A stretch of DNA of 64,000 nucleotides from Lacinutrix sp. C3R15 (GTDB taxonomy: Bacteria > Bacteroidota > Bacteroidia > Flavobacteriales > Flavobacteriaceae): NCBI RefSeq assembly GCF_018860825.1, contig NZ_JAHKPZ010000030.1:508678-572677 (forward strand), written 5' to 3'. Positions 37,107 to 46,262 of the stretch are shown in pieces (position 1 is the first letter of the stretch; each line of letters opens with the position of its first letter). A program made the position numbers and the translations under genes. The notes under the pieces were generated by a model, which ran no database searches, was not told the DNA's origin, and saw only the letters and a list, made by a program, of their open reading frames with translations.

Positions 37107-37664
37107 TTATTTTTCTAAATCTGCTTTCAATTGTAAAACATAAGCAACAACTTGCCAACGTTCTTCTTCATTTAATTGGTTAGCATAAGAACCCATTGCG
37201 TTTTTACCATAATAAATAGTATGGTATATACTACCTGCATTAATTGCTCTACCAGCATCATCATAACTTGGTATACCTAGTATTTTTTCACGTTTTACTA
37301 AGTTACCTTGTCCGTTACCTTTATTACCATGGCAGATACCACAATAAATATTATATAACTCTTTAGCTTTAGCTTCATCATATTGATCTGCACTTAAAGG
37401 GCTTAGTAAATTTGCTTTAGCTTCTTCATAACCAGCGGTAGAGTTTTCAATTTCAAAAGGAGTAAACCCTCTTGGTACTGTTCCTTCTACTGGTAATTGT
37501 GCTTCTACACCATTTGCAAAAGCAGTTGATTCTCCATATGCTTCATAAGGTACAGGTTCATACATATTAGGCATGAATTGATAGTTAGGTCTAGAATCTT
37601 TTTTACAAGATACTATTGAACTTACTACAAGTACGAATACAAATATTTTTATTAAATGCTTCAT
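37107..37664 (-). CDS. actE: Alternative Complex III subunit ActE, monoheme cytochrome c lipoprotein
   Basis: A 185-residue lipoprotein with lipobox ...SSIVSC and one heme-binding CGICH (in YCGICHGNKGNGQG), with a distal methionine candidate in KNAMGSYANQL. It is a class I cytochrome c that probably passes electrons out of the complex. I use ATG at 37664, one base after the actD stop; an alternative ATG at 37688 would lie inside actD and give an odd N-terminus ahead of the signal peptide. Confidence 0.93.
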   Translation of the reverse strand: MKHLIKIFVFVLVVSSIVSCKKDSRPNYQFMPNMYEPVPYEAYGESTAFANGVEAQLPVEGTVPRGFTPFEIENSTAGYEEAKANLLSPLSADQYDEAKAKELYNIYCGICHGNKGNGQGNLVKREKILGIPSYDDAGRAINAGSIYHTIYYGKNAMGSYANQLNEEERWQVVAYVLQLKADLEK

Positions 37665-37665
37665 A

Positions 37666-38202
37666 TTAATGTTCATCTTCTTTATCAATAATATTTACTT
37701 CTACAGCACCTGTTTTTTGTAACAGATTGGTTAATTCGTTTTCGTTACCATGAACTGCAATTTCCATTAAGAAATGATCATCTGTTGTTCTTGGATCTGG
37801 ATTTTCAGCTTTTTTAAATGGCCACATTTTACTACGTAAGTAAAATGTAATTACCATTAAATGTGCTGCAAAGAATACCGTTAACTCAAACATAATAGGC
37901 ACAAATGCTGGCATGTTTTCGATATAACTAAAACTTGGTTTACCACCAATGTTTTGTGGCCAATCTTCAATCATAATAAAATTCATCATTACAATTGCTA
38001 CAGTTAAACCTACACATCCATATAAAAAAGATGTTATTGCTATTCTAGTTGGTGCTAATCCCATTGCCTTGTCTAGTCCGTGAACTGGAAAAGGTGTATA
38101 TATTTCTTCAATGTGATGCTTTTCAGCTTTAACTGTTTTTACAGCATTCATTAACACATCGTCGTCTGTATAAATAGCGTGAATTACTTTTGAAGCTTCC
38201 AT
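37666..38202 (-). CDS. actD: Alternative Complex III subunit ActD (DUF3341)
   Basis: A 178-residue membrane subunit with two helices (about 55-77 and 95-117) and a cytoplasmic N-terminal domain (HAIYTDDDVLMNAVK...). It matches DUF3341, the ActD family. It contains no cofactor motif. It lies 10 bases after actC and one base before the chosen actE start. Confidence 0.93.
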   Translation of the reverse strand: MEASKVIHAIYTDDDVLMNAVKTVKAEKHHIEEIYTPFPVHGLDKAMGLAPTRIAITSFLYGCVGLTVAIVMMNFIMIEDWPQNIGGKPSFSYIENMPAFVPIMFELTVFFAAHLMVITFYLRSKMWPFKKAENPDPRTTDDHFLMEIAVHGNENELTNLLQKTGAVEVNIIDKEDEH

Positions 38203-38211
38203 ATGCTACTT

Positions 38212-39957
38212 TTAGTTTATTAGTTTTTTAGCTTGTCCTGCCCAATCATCGCGTTCTGCTCTTCCTGGGAATGATTCTGTGATAGAATCTAACAAATTAT
38301 ATTCATTATTTGTCATCTTACTTACTTGTAAGAATGTATAAATTCCAATACTATTTAATACCTCTTCCATCTTTGGTCCAACACCATTAATCTTTTTTAG
38401 ATCGTCAGGAGTTTGTGTATTAGGATCAAAAGTTCCAATAGTACCTAAAAGGTTAGTAACGCTTTCAGAGTTATCTTTAGAAGGAGTTTCTTTTACAACT
38501 TCAACTTGAGGTTTAGTAGTAATTTTCTTTTTACCAGAAGTTCTCTCATCTGTACCTGTACCTACTAAGCTATCTCCTCTTTCTCTAATTTTTTTATAAC
38601 GTTCACCAGAAGATTTTAAAATAGTTTTAACCTCTGCTTGCGCAATTACTGGGAAAGTTCTAGAGTATAATAAGAATAATACAAAGAAGAAACCAATGGT
38701 ACCAATAAATATTCCTATATCTACAAATGTAGGTGAGAACATTGTCCATGATGATGGTAAGTAATCTCTGTGTAATGATGTAACAATAATTACAAAACGC
38801 TCAAACCACATTCCTATATTTACAATAATAGAGATAAAGAAAGAGAACATAATACTTGTTCTTAGTTTTTTAAACCACATGAATTGTGGAGAAAATACGT
38901 TACAAGTCATCATTGCCCAATAAGCCCACCAGTAAGGTCCAGTTGCTCTATTTAAGAATGCAAATTGTTCGTATTCTACACCAGAATACCAAGCAATAAA
39001 TAACTCAGTAATATATGCTACACCTACTATAGAACCTGTAATCATGATTACAATGTTCATTAATTCGATGTGTTGTAATGTAATATAGTCTTCTAAATTA
39101 CACACTTTTCTCATTATAATAAGAAGTGTGTTTACCATTGCAAATCCTGAGAATACTGCTCCTGCAACAAAGTAAGGAGGGAAAATGGTAGTATGCCATC
39201 CAGGAATAACAGATGTTGCGAAGTCAAAAGATACAATAGTATGTACAGAAAGTACTAAAGGTGTTGCTAAACCAGCAAGTACTAAAGATACTTCTTCAAA
39301 ACGTTGCCAATCTTTTGCTCTACCAGACCAACCAAAACTTAGTAAAGAATAAATTTTCTTTTGAAATGGTTTTACTGCTCTATCTCTAATCATTGCAAAA
39401 TCTGGTAATAAACCTGTCCACCAGAAAACTAGAGATACAGATAAGTAGGTAGATATTGCAAATACATCCCAAAGTAATGGGGAGTTAAAGTTTACCCATA
39501 GAGATCCAAATTGATTTGGTATTGGTAATACCCAATAACCTAACCAAGGTCTTCCCATGTGTATGATTGGAAATAAACCAGCTTGTACTACAGAGAAAAT
39601 TGTCATTGCTTCTGCTGAACGGTTAATTGCCATTCTCCATTTTTGACGGAAAAGTAATAGTACTGCAGAAATTAATGTTCCTGCGTGACCAATACCTACC
39701 CACCAAACAAAGTTAGTAATATCCCAAGCCCAACCAACGGTCTTGTTTAAACCCCAAGTACCAATACCTGTAGATACTGTGTAAAGTATACACCCTATTC
39801 CCCAAAGAAAAGCTACTAATGCTATAGAAAATACTATCCACCATTGCTTATTTGCTTTACCTTCAATAGGTCTTGCCACATCCACAGTAACGTCGTGGTA
39901 TGATTTTTCACCTGTAACTAAAGGTCTTCTAATAGGTGCTTCGTAATGAGACGCCAT
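38212..39957 (-). CDS. actC: Alternative Complex III subunit ActC (NrfD family) with C-terminal helix-hairpin-helix tail
   Basis: A 581-residue polysulfide-reductase-type membrane subunit with about ten helices that binds menaquinol. Motifs include WWVGIGHAGTLISAVLLL and RPWLGYW. After the last helix (about 430-450) comes a charged linker of about 65 residues, then a compact C-terminal domain (about 518-581) with DLKKINGVGPKMEEVLNSIG, which reads as a helix-hairpin-helix fold (GVGPK). That tail is not part of the NrfD fold. Its job is unknown; it may dock another protein rather than DNA. Confidence 0.94.
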   Translation of the reverse strand: MASHYEAPIRRPLVTGEKSYHDVTVDVARPIEGKANKQWWIVFSIALVAFLWGIGCILYTVSTGIGTWGLNKTVGWAWDITNFVWWVGIGHAGTLISAVLLLFRQKWRMAINRSAEAMTIFSVVQAGLFPIIHMGRPWLGYWVLPIPNQFGSLWVNFNSPLLWDVFAISTYLSVSLVFWWTGLLPDFAMIRDRAVKPFQKKIYSLLSFGWSGRAKDWQRFEEVSLVLAGLATPLVLSVHTIVSFDFATSVIPGWHTTIFPPYFVAGAVFSGFAMVNTLLIIMRKVCNLEDYITLQHIELMNIVIMITGSIVGVAYITELFIAWYSGVEYEQFAFLNRATGPYWWAYWAMMTCNVFSPQFMWFKKLRTSIMFSFFISIIVNIGMWFERFVIIVTSLHRDYLPSSWTMFSPTFVDIGIFIGTIGFFFVLFLLYSRTFPVIAQAEVKTILKSSGERYKKIRERGDSLVGTGTDERTSGKKKITTKPQVEVVKETPSKDNSESVTNLLGTIGTFDPNTQTPDDLKKINGVGPKMEEVLNSIGIYTFLQVSKMTNNEYNLLDSITESFPGRAERDDWAGQAKKLIN

Positions 39958-39988
39958 AATGCTTTATAATTGTTTCTTAATTAATTTT

Positions 39989-42900
39989 TTATGCTTCAGT
40001 TGTATTTCTCACTTTTGTATGATATTGAACATTAGGTTTTGTCCCAACGTGCTCTAACAAGTGATACATACGTTTATCTTCTAAAAGTTCTGCAACTTTT
40101 GAATCTTTATCGTTAATATCTCCAAATACCATTGCTCCACTACTACATGCTGCAGAACAAGCGGTTTGGAATTCACCATCTTTAATTTCTCGTCCATCAC
40201 GTTTTGCATCAAGAATTGTTTTCTGTGTCATTTGAATACACATAGAACATTTTTCCATTACACCACGAGAACGAACAACTACATCTGGATTTAAAACCAT
40301 GCGTCCTAAATCATCATTCATATGATAATCAAACTCATCGTTACCATTGTATAAGAACCAGTTGAAACGACGTACTTTATACGGACAGTTGTTTGCACAA
40401 TATCTTGTACCTACACAACGGTTATATGCCATATGATTTTGCCCTTGACGACCATGTGAAGTTGCAGCAACTGGACAAACAGTTTCACAAGGTGCATGGT
40501 TACAATGTTGACACATTACTGGTTGAAAAGCTACTTGTGGATTATCTGAAGCTTGTTCTAATTCTCCAAACTCACTTAATGAACTACTTAAACCAGAAAT
40601 ATTATCTTTCTTTTCATTATCTCCAGCAAAAGATTCTTCTGAAGAATAATATCTATCAATACGTAACCAGTGCATATCACGACTACGTCTAATTTCTTCT
40701 TTACCTACTACAGGTACATTGTTTTCTGCGTGACATGCAATTACACATGCTCCACATCCTGTACAAGCGTTTAAGTCGATAGATAAGTTAAAATGATGCC
40801 CAATAGAACGATCAAACTCATCCCAAAGATCAGCATCTTTAGAAGTTACTGGAATTTCTTCATGATTATAAGAAACTACAGGTATTGCGTTAAAGTGAGA
40901 TTTATCTTTGGTATTAAATATTTCTAAAGTTGTTTCTTTAATAATATCACCACGTCCCATTAATGTGTTGTGTAATTGTACACAAGCAAATTCATGTTCA
41001 CCAGGAATAACTTTTAAAGATACATTGCTTTGAACAGTATTAAAGTTTTGGTAAAAAGGGAATGCATTTTTACCTGTTTGCATTTCTTCTTTTAAACCGT
41101 TTTTACGACCAAAACCAAAAGACATTCCTAAAGAACCAACCGCTTGACCTGGTTGAATAATTACTGGAACTACTTCTGTAATACCATTTACCGTTAATTC
41201 TACTAAACTAGAGTTTAAACCACCTGTTGCAACATGCCAGTTTTTAACACCAAATTTCTTAGCATCTTGAGCAGACATGGTTAAGTAATTATCCCAAGTT
41301 GTTCTAGTAATAGGATCTGGAAACTCTTGTAACCATGGGTTATTTGCCTGTTGGCCATCTCCCATTCCTGTTTTAGTGTATAGTGTTAACTCTAATTCTG
41401 ATGTTTTTGCAGAAGCAGCTAAAGCTCTTGCCGCATCACCACCAGATGGGGTAGAAACACCTGATAAAGTACCAACATTAGATGTTGTAGTTGAAGTTGT
41501 TGTATATGAATCTTTATCTTCTTCTTTTATACCTACTCCTACAGCAGCATCATGAATGATTCCGCCAACCCAAGTTCTATCTTTTTTATCATTTAATTTA
41601 CTAGTAATTTCCGTGGTTGTAGATGAACCAGCATTTGCTCCTCCAAAAGAGGAACCTGCAACAAAAACACCATCATGTAATGCTTTGTTAAAAGAACCAC
41701 CACTAACTATACTAGTTTTCCAATTTTGCTTGATATAGTCATGAAAAGATTCTTCTTTTCCTGTCCACTTTAATAAAGCATCTTGAAATTGTTTTGTATC
41801 GAATAAAGGACGAATAGTTGGTTGCGTTAAAGCAAAATGTCCTTTTTTCATTTCCACATCTCCCCAAGATTCTAAATAGTGAGGTGCAGCAGCAATATAC
41901 GTTGCTACAGATGCTGTTTCGTCTGCTTTCATTGAAAAACAAACCGAAGTTAAGTTTTCATTTTTTAATCCTTCAGCAAAATCTGAAGCATTTGGTAATG
42001 TATATAATGGGTTTACACCACTCATAATTAAAGCACCAACTTTACCTGCTTTCATATCAGCAACTAAAGCATTTACCGCTTTATCATTTCCTTGTCTTGT
42101 TTGTATAGGTGAAGTAATATCAAAAGCTTTAGCTTTTAAAGCTTCGTTAATTTCTAAAACTACTGTTTGCGCATTAACATCTTGTAAACCTGTTACAACA
42201 ACACCATTGCTACCTGCTTTTTTAAGCTGAGAAGCTGCTTGACGTACTGCTTTATCTAATGCTTCTGGTAAATCTCCAGAAACAGAACCTCCTACTACAT
42301 AAGAGTATAATTTAGCTAAGGCTATTTTTTGTTGTGTTGGTGTTAACGGAACACGCTTATCTGCATTTGCTCCTGTTAATGACATGTTAGATTCAAACTG
42401 AATATGACGAGACATTTTTCCATGATTTGGAACTTTGTTCTTAGCATATCCGGAATCAAATCCTCCACCTTGCCAATCTCCTAAAAAGTCTGCACCAACA
42501 GACACAATTGTCATTGCTTTAGAGAAATCATAATTTGCTAAAGCACGTTCTCCGTACTTAGCTTGGTAAGCATCTAATGCAGCAGATTCTGAAACAGCAT
42601 CATAAACTACATGACGAACATTACCATATTTTTCTTTAAACTCTGAAATTAATTTTGAAGTTGACGGACTTGCAAAAGTTTGAGTTAATAATACAATGTC
42701 TTTACCAGAGCCCTTAAGAGCTTCTAGTTTTTGCATCACTGCATTATCAAGTTCTGTCCATGAGATAGCTTCCTGGCCACGCATAGGACCTTGAACTCTT
42801 AAACTATCATACAATCCTAAAACCGAAGCATTAACTCTGGCATTGGCGCTACCATTAGCAACTGCCATAGAATTGTTTTCGATTTTAATAGGACGACCTT

Positions 42901-43243
42901 CGCGAGTTTTAACTAAAACAGATGCAAAATCAAATCCGTTTGCAATAGTAGTTGCATAGTAATTAGCAACACCAGGAATAATTTCTTCCGGCTGCACTAC
43001 ATAAGGAATTGATTTAATAACTGGTCCTTCACAGGCAGCAAGAGATGCTGCAGCTGTACTAAAACCAACATATTTTAAGAAATCACGACGAGTCGTTGAA
43101 GAAGACTCTAAAGTGTCTTTATCTCCTAAAAATTCGTCTGTAGGAATTTCTTCTACAAATTCGTTTTGTTTTAGCGTCTCAACAATAGAGCTATTTTCGT
43201 TTAGCTCCTCAACACTTTTCCAGTATTTCTTGTTTGATGACAT
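39989..43243 (-). CDS. actB: Alternative Complex III subunit ActB (molybdopterin-oxidoreductase-like, FeS)
   Basis: A 1084-residue fusion. The N-terminus has a twin-arginine-type motif TTRRDFLKYVGF (RR at 52-53) followed by a hydrophobic stretch ending AAC (Cys71), the TAT-variant signal of this family. The middle is a molybdopterin-oxidoreductase-like domain that in ActB carries no molybdenum cofactor. The C-terminus holds four Fe-S cysteine sets: CTGCGACVIACHAEN, CQHCNHAPCETVCP, CANNCPYKVRR and CSMCIQ..CSAACSSG. It relays electrons inside the complex, 93 bases after actA across two small hairpins. Confidence 0.95.
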   Translation of the reverse strand: MSSNKKYWKSVEELNENSSIVETLKQNEFVEEIPTDEFLGDKDTLESSSTTRRDFLKYVGFSTAAASLAACEGPVIKSIPYVVQPEEIIPGVANYYATTIANGFDFASVLVKTREGRPIKIENNSMAVANGSANARVNASVLGLYDSLRVQGPMRGQEAISWTELDNAVMQKLEALKGSGKDIVLLTQTFASPSTSKLISEFKEKYGNVRHVVYDAVSESAALDAYQAKYGERALANYDFSKAMTIVSVGADFLGDWQGGGFDSGYAKNKVPNHGKMSRHIQFESNMSLTGANADKRVPLTPTQQKIALAKLYSYVVGGSVSGDLPEALDKAVRQAASQLKKAGSNGVVVTGLQDVNAQTVVLEINEALKAKAFDITSPIQTRQGNDKAVNALVADMKAGKVGALIMSGVNPLYTLPNASDFAEGLKNENLTSVCFSMKADETASVATYIAAAPHYLESWGDVEMKKGHFALTQPTIRPLFDTKQFQDALLKWTGKEESFHDYIKQNWKTSIVSGGSFNKALHDGVFVAGSSFGGANAGSSTTTEITSKLNDKKDRTWVGGIIHDAAVGVGIKEEDKDSYTTTSTTTSNVGTLSGVSTPSGGDAARALAASAKTSELELTLYTKTGMGDGQQANNPWLQEFPDPITRTTWDNYLTMSAQDAKKFGVKNWHVATGGLNSSLVELTVNGITEVVPVIIQPGQAVGSLGMSFGFGRKNGLKEEMQTGKNAFPFYQNFNTVQSNVSLKVIPGEHEFACVQLHNTLMGRGDIIKETTLEIFNTKDKSHFNAIPVVSYNHEEIPVTSKDADLWDEFDRSIGHHFNLSIDLNACTGCGACVIACHAENNVPVVGKEEIRRSRDMHWLRIDRYYSSEESFAGDNEKKDNISGLSSSLSEFGELEQASDNPQVAFQPVMCQHCNHAPCETVCPVAATSHGRQGQNHMAYNRCVGTRYCANNCPYKVRRFNWFLYNGNDEFDYHMNDDLGRMVLNPDVVVRSRGVMEKCSMCIQMTQKTILDAKRDGREIKDGEFQTACSAACSSGAMVFGDINDKDSKVAELLEDKRMYHLLEHVGTKPNVQYHTKVRNTTEA

Positions 43244-43303
43244 ATTATATAATTGAATTACTTCTTATTAATTTTATTTAAAGTTTTAAATCCCTTTTAA
43301 GAG

Positions 43304-43343
43304 ATTTCCACTTTCGTGGAAATTACTAAACTAGGTTTAGTAA
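43304..43343 (-). promoter_or_regulatory. Tandem intercistronic hairpins between actA and actB
   Basis: Two adjoining perfect 8-bp stems: TTACTAAA/TTTAGTAA (43323-43330 with 43336-43343) and ATTTCCAC/GTGGAAAT (43304-43311 with 43316-43323). The first spans the actA stop. There is no U-tract after them, so a processing or mRNA-stability role is more likely than termination. Confidence 0.5.
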
Positions 43344-44632
43344 TGACATTTACCACATTCTAATCCACCCATTTGCGCAGCAGTTAACTGCTCTACACCA
43401 TATTTTTTAGATAATTCTTCGTGAATTTTTGTATAGTATGCGTTGTCTTTTACTTTAACGTTTGTTTCTCTGTGACAGTTAATACACCATCCCATTGTTA
43501 ATGGAGCATGTTGAGATACTATTTCCATTTCTTCAACTGGACCATGACAAGTTTGACATTCTAAACCTGCAACAGTTACGTGTTGTGAGTGGTTGAAATA
43601 TGCAAAGTCTGGTAAGTTATGAATACGCACCCATTTAACTGGCTGTGGTGTTCCTGAATATTTTTGATCTGCATCATTCCAACCTGCGGCTGCATATAGT
43701 TTTTGAATTTCACCATCATAAAACTCTTTTGTATACTCTGCAGTAGTTTCTCCTGTGTATTCGTATACCGATTTATGACAGTTCATACAAACGTTTAACG
43801 AAGGTATACCAGATGTTTTACTAACTCTAGCAGAAGAGTGACAGTACTTACAGTCTATACCATTATCACCTGCATGAATTTTATGCGAAAAATGAATTGG
43901 TTGTACTGGTTGGTATCCTTGATCTACTCCTACTTGAGATAAGTAACCATATACAAAATAAGCACTAGCTAATAAAAAGAATATTACAGTTACTAATACT
44001 AAAAACTGATTTTGAGCAAACGCTTTCCATAACGGAACACTTTTATCTTCTGTCTCAATATCTACTCCTTTAGCTTCAGCAAATTTACGAAGCGTCTTGT
44101 TTACTAATATTAATGCAAATGCTAATAAAGCAAACAATACAGCTAATGCGCCTAAAATTAATTTATTAGAAACACTATCTCCACTTCCTGACGCTTGCGT
44201 TGCTCCTACCTGCGTAGTAGCCGCAGCAGCAGGTGCTTTAGCTTCTTCAGCAGTGTATGCTAAAATATTACTAATATCTTCATCTGATAATTGAGGGAAA
44301 GCAGTCATTGCAGCTCCTCCAAACTCATTATAAATCTTGTTTGCATAAGCATCACCAGATTTAATTACGCCTGAACTATTACGTATCCATGCAGAAAGCC
44401 AATCTCTATCTAAACCTTCATCATCAGACAAACGTTGCTCTACATTACGCAAAGCAGGACCTGTCATTTTCTTATCTAATTTATGACATGCTGCACAATT
44501 AGCATTAAATAAAGATTTACCCTTAGCAGGATCGCCTTCTTGAGCAGAAAGCGTCATGGAGAATGTTAGTAAAATAACTAAGCTTAAACGAAAGATTGTT
44601 GCACTTAACTTACGGTGAATCACCTGTTTCAT
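43337..44632 (-). CDS. actA: Alternative Complex III subunit ActA, six-heme form
   Basis: Five CxxCH motifs in the C-terminal half (CKYCH, CMNCH, CQTCH, CINCH, CGKCH) define the pentaheme ActA that hands electrons out of the complex. An extra CAACH near residue 46, directly after the signal peptide, belongs to a fused monoheme cytochrome c domain, giving six hemes. A membrane helix lies at about 155-180 between the two parts. I choose ATG at 44632 (MKQVIHRKLSATIF) because it puts a normal signal peptide at the start; ATG at 44677 would add 15 residues. Confidence 0.93.
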   Translation of the reverse strand: MKQVIHRKLSATIFRLSLVILLTFSMTLSAQEGDPAKGKSLFNANCAACHKLDKKMTGPALRNVEQRLSDDEGLDRDWLSAWIRNSSGVIKSGDAYANKIYNEFGGAAMTAFPQLSDEDISNILAYTAEEAKAPAAAATTQVGATQASGSGDSVSNKLILGALAVLFALLAFALILVNKTLRKFAEAKGVDIETEDKSVPLWKAFAQNQFLVLVTVIFFLLASAYFVYGYLSQVGVDQGYQPVQPIHFSHKIHAGDNGIDCKYCHSSARVSKTSGIPSLNVCMNCHKSVYEYTGETTAEYTKEFYDGEIQKLYAAAGWNDADQKYSGTPQPVKWVRIHNLPDFAYFNHSQHVTVAGLECQTCHGPVEEMEIVSQHAPLTMGWCINCHRETNVKVKDNAYYTKIHEELSKKYGVEQLTAAQMGGLECGKCHY

Positions 44633-44713
44633 ATTATTGGTTGAATTAACTTCTAAACTTTGGTATGGTTTTTTCATTTAGTAAAACAAAAAATACAGTT
44701 ATAAAATCTCAAG

Positions 44714-44744
44714 CAAAAGTAATATTAAAAGTCGATTTTAGAAA
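44714..44744 (-). promoter_or_regulatory. Putative promoter of the act-cox operon
   Basis: On the minus strand TTTC, 19 bases, then TACTTTTG. The -7 box is perfect and the -33 box has one mismatch. It would drive the eight-gene run actA to oxidase subunit I. Confidence 0.6.
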
Positions 44745-44819
44745 TGTTAGCGAAGTGTTAATTGCTAATTTAGAGAAATTCTAAATAACAAAACACCTAA
44801 CTAATTAGTTTATAACATA

Positions 44820-44827
44820 TACATTTG
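44820..44827 (+). promoter_or_regulatory. -7 promoter box for the SPOR-domain gene
   Basis: TACATTTG on the plus strand, 18 bases before the ATG at 44846. There is no -33 match at 19 bases. Confidence 0.4.
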
Positions 44828-44845
44828 CATTAAATATATTTGAAA

Positions 44846-45247
44846 ATGAAATTACTAAAAACAAAACACACATTACTTTTAAGTATTATAACTTTTTGCA
44901 TAACAAGCATTTGCAACGCACAGGAAGGTGTTATTAGTATAAATCAGGATGAAGAAATCACTCGTTTATTAGAGTTAAAAAAAGAGATTAATACTAATGA
45001 AGATGCTAATGATAGATATAAAATACAGATTTTTTCAGGCAGAAGAGGTGCAGCAGAAACAGAACAAACAGATTTTAACAACGAATACGTACAATGGACA
45101 AGTAAATTAGTATATGAAACTCCTAATTATAAAGTTTGGGTAGGAAGTTTTAAAAGTAGATTAGAAGCAGATAGAGCGTTATTGAAAGTAAAAAACAAGT
45201 TCCCAAATGCTTTTATTTTTAAACCAAAAATTAAAAAAGAACTTTAG
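44846..45247 (+). CDS. Secreted SPOR-like domain protein
   Basis: A 133-residue protein with a Sec signal peptide (about 1-26, FCITSICNA-QEG) and a C-terminal domain of about 70 residues: RYKIQIFSGRRGAAE, then YKVWVGSFKSRLEADRALLKVKNKFPNAFIF. This is the pattern of SPOR domains, which bind denuded peptidoglycan at division sites. The first half (EEITRLLELKKEIN) is a short helix. I use ATG at 44846 instead of the TTG two codons earlier. It is transcribed divergently from the act operon and has its own terminator. Confidence 0.85.
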   Translation: MKLLKTKHTLLLSIITFCITSICNAQEGVISINQDEEITRLLELKKEINTNEDANDRYKIQIFSGRRGAAETEQTDFNNEYVQWTSKLVYETPNYKVWVGSFKSRLEADRALLKVKNKFPNAFIFKPKIKKEL

Positions 45248-45255
45248 ATTCTAAT

Positions 45256-45284
45256 AAAAAAAGCGACCATTGGTCGCTTTTTTT
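45256..45284 (+). terminator. Terminator after the SPOR-domain gene
   Basis: Stem AAAAAAAGCGACC/GGTCGCTTTTTTT (45256-45268 with 45272-45284), loop ATT, then T-run. Confidence 0.88.
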
Positions 45285-45525
45285 ATTTACATACACTATA
45301 AAATATTGTAATACTTTTTAAAACACCAATGAATTTTTAATAATTGTTTCGCTAGCTAAACGTAACGCTATTAAAAAAGCATTAGCGTATTACCTAGTAA
45401 ACTTTTTGAACATAGATTCATTACATATAGTACCATTTAAACACACAACTGCCTATTGTAATTCAAGCAAAATGCTCACAAAAGACAAAAACCTTTTTAC
45501 AATTTAAAAACTTCATAAAATAAAA
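45285..45525. other. AT-rich gap without a gene; imperfect hairpin
   Basis: No coding sequence or known RNA is evident. A single imperfect inverted repeat (GTAACGCTA at 45362-45370 against TAGCGTATTAC at 45383-45393, with a two-base bulge) stands out. Confidence 0.4.
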
Positions 45526-45558
45526 ACACCTTCAAAATTTAATAAAAATTGAAGGTGT
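45519..45558 (-). terminator. Terminator after the T9SS cargo gene
   Basis: A 10-bp perfect stem (ACACCTTCAA at 45526-45535, complement at 45549-45558), with an A-rich left flank that gives a U-tract on the minus strand. Confidence 0.8.
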
Positions 45559-45578
45559 GTAAGTGTAAAAAAAATGTG

Positions 45579-46253
45579 TTATTCAATTATAATTTTCCTG
45601 ACAGTTTTCTTTTTTCCAATGATTATTTTTACAAAATAAAGACCTGGTGCATTTTTTGAAACATCTATAGTTTTTGCATCTTTAACAGTATAAATATGCT
45701 TTCCTAAAATATTATAAAGCGAAATCTTATCAATGTCTTTATTATAAAAATCAACAAACAAAATGTCTTTTACAGGATTTGGATGTATCATTATAGCATC
45801 ATCTAGTTCTAAATTTTCAACAGATAAAGTGGTATCTTGTACATCTCCTGTAATAGAAATAATAGCACCGCAAAGCGTTTCTGTAACGCTAGTTTCTTCT
45901 ACCCAGCTACCTAAGTTTAAACTTGGTGGATTTGGTAAAGATGCGCTGCTATTATAATACAAAACATAGGTGTTCTCAAATGTTCCGTTACCATCGTCTG
46001 CAAAGATTTCCCAACGAGAGACAGTATTATTCCAAGCGATTTGCAATTCGCAATTTCCTAGACCTCCACAAGGGGAGTTTTCATCTACAGGATTCGTTTC
46101 AAAAGTATTTCTACCTGTTGCATCTAAACTTTTCTGATTAAACGTATAATCAGCAGTTTCTAACAAATAATGACATGCGTTTAAAGTTATTGTTTGCGCA
46201 AATACGTTTACGCCAAGCACAAAAAACAATAAAAATATTATATTTTTTTTCAT
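45579..46253 (-). CDS. Secreted protein with type A T9SS sorting domain
   Basis: A 224-residue protein with signal peptide 1-19 (VFA-QTI). Residues about 20-145 form a small extracellular domain of unknown fold with two cysteine pairs (CHYLLE, CGGLGNCELQ, CGAIIS). The last 75 residues are a type A type IX sorting signal: IHPNPVKDILFVDF, ISLYNILGKHIYTV, APGLYFVKIIIGKKK. That signal is removed on export through the SprA translocon. It lies 9 bases after the tail-collar-like gene and is probably cotranscribed with it. Confidence 0.87.
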   Translation of the reverse strand: MKKNIIFLLFFVLGVNVFAQTITLNACHYLLETADYTFNQKSLDATGRNTFETNPVDENSPCGGLGNCELQIAWNNTVSRWEIFADDGNGTFENTYVLYYNSSASLPNPPSLNLGSWVEETSVTETLCGAIISITGDVQDTTLSVENLELDDAIMIHPNPVKDILFVDFYNKDIDKISLYNILGKHIYTVKDAKTIDVSKNAPGLYFVKIIIGKKKTVRKIIIE

Positions 46254-46262
46254 AATACATGC

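Noticed and set aside
40006..43243. ActB as an active molybdenum enzyme
   Set aside because: The context (actA-F plus oxidase) and the fused FeS ferredoxin part identify the ACIII subunit, in which the domain carries no molybdenum cofactor.
44835..44842. TATATTTG as the promoter of the SPOR-domain gene
   Set aside because: It ends three bases before the ATG, so transcription would begin inside the gene; the TACATTTG box at 44820 fits better.
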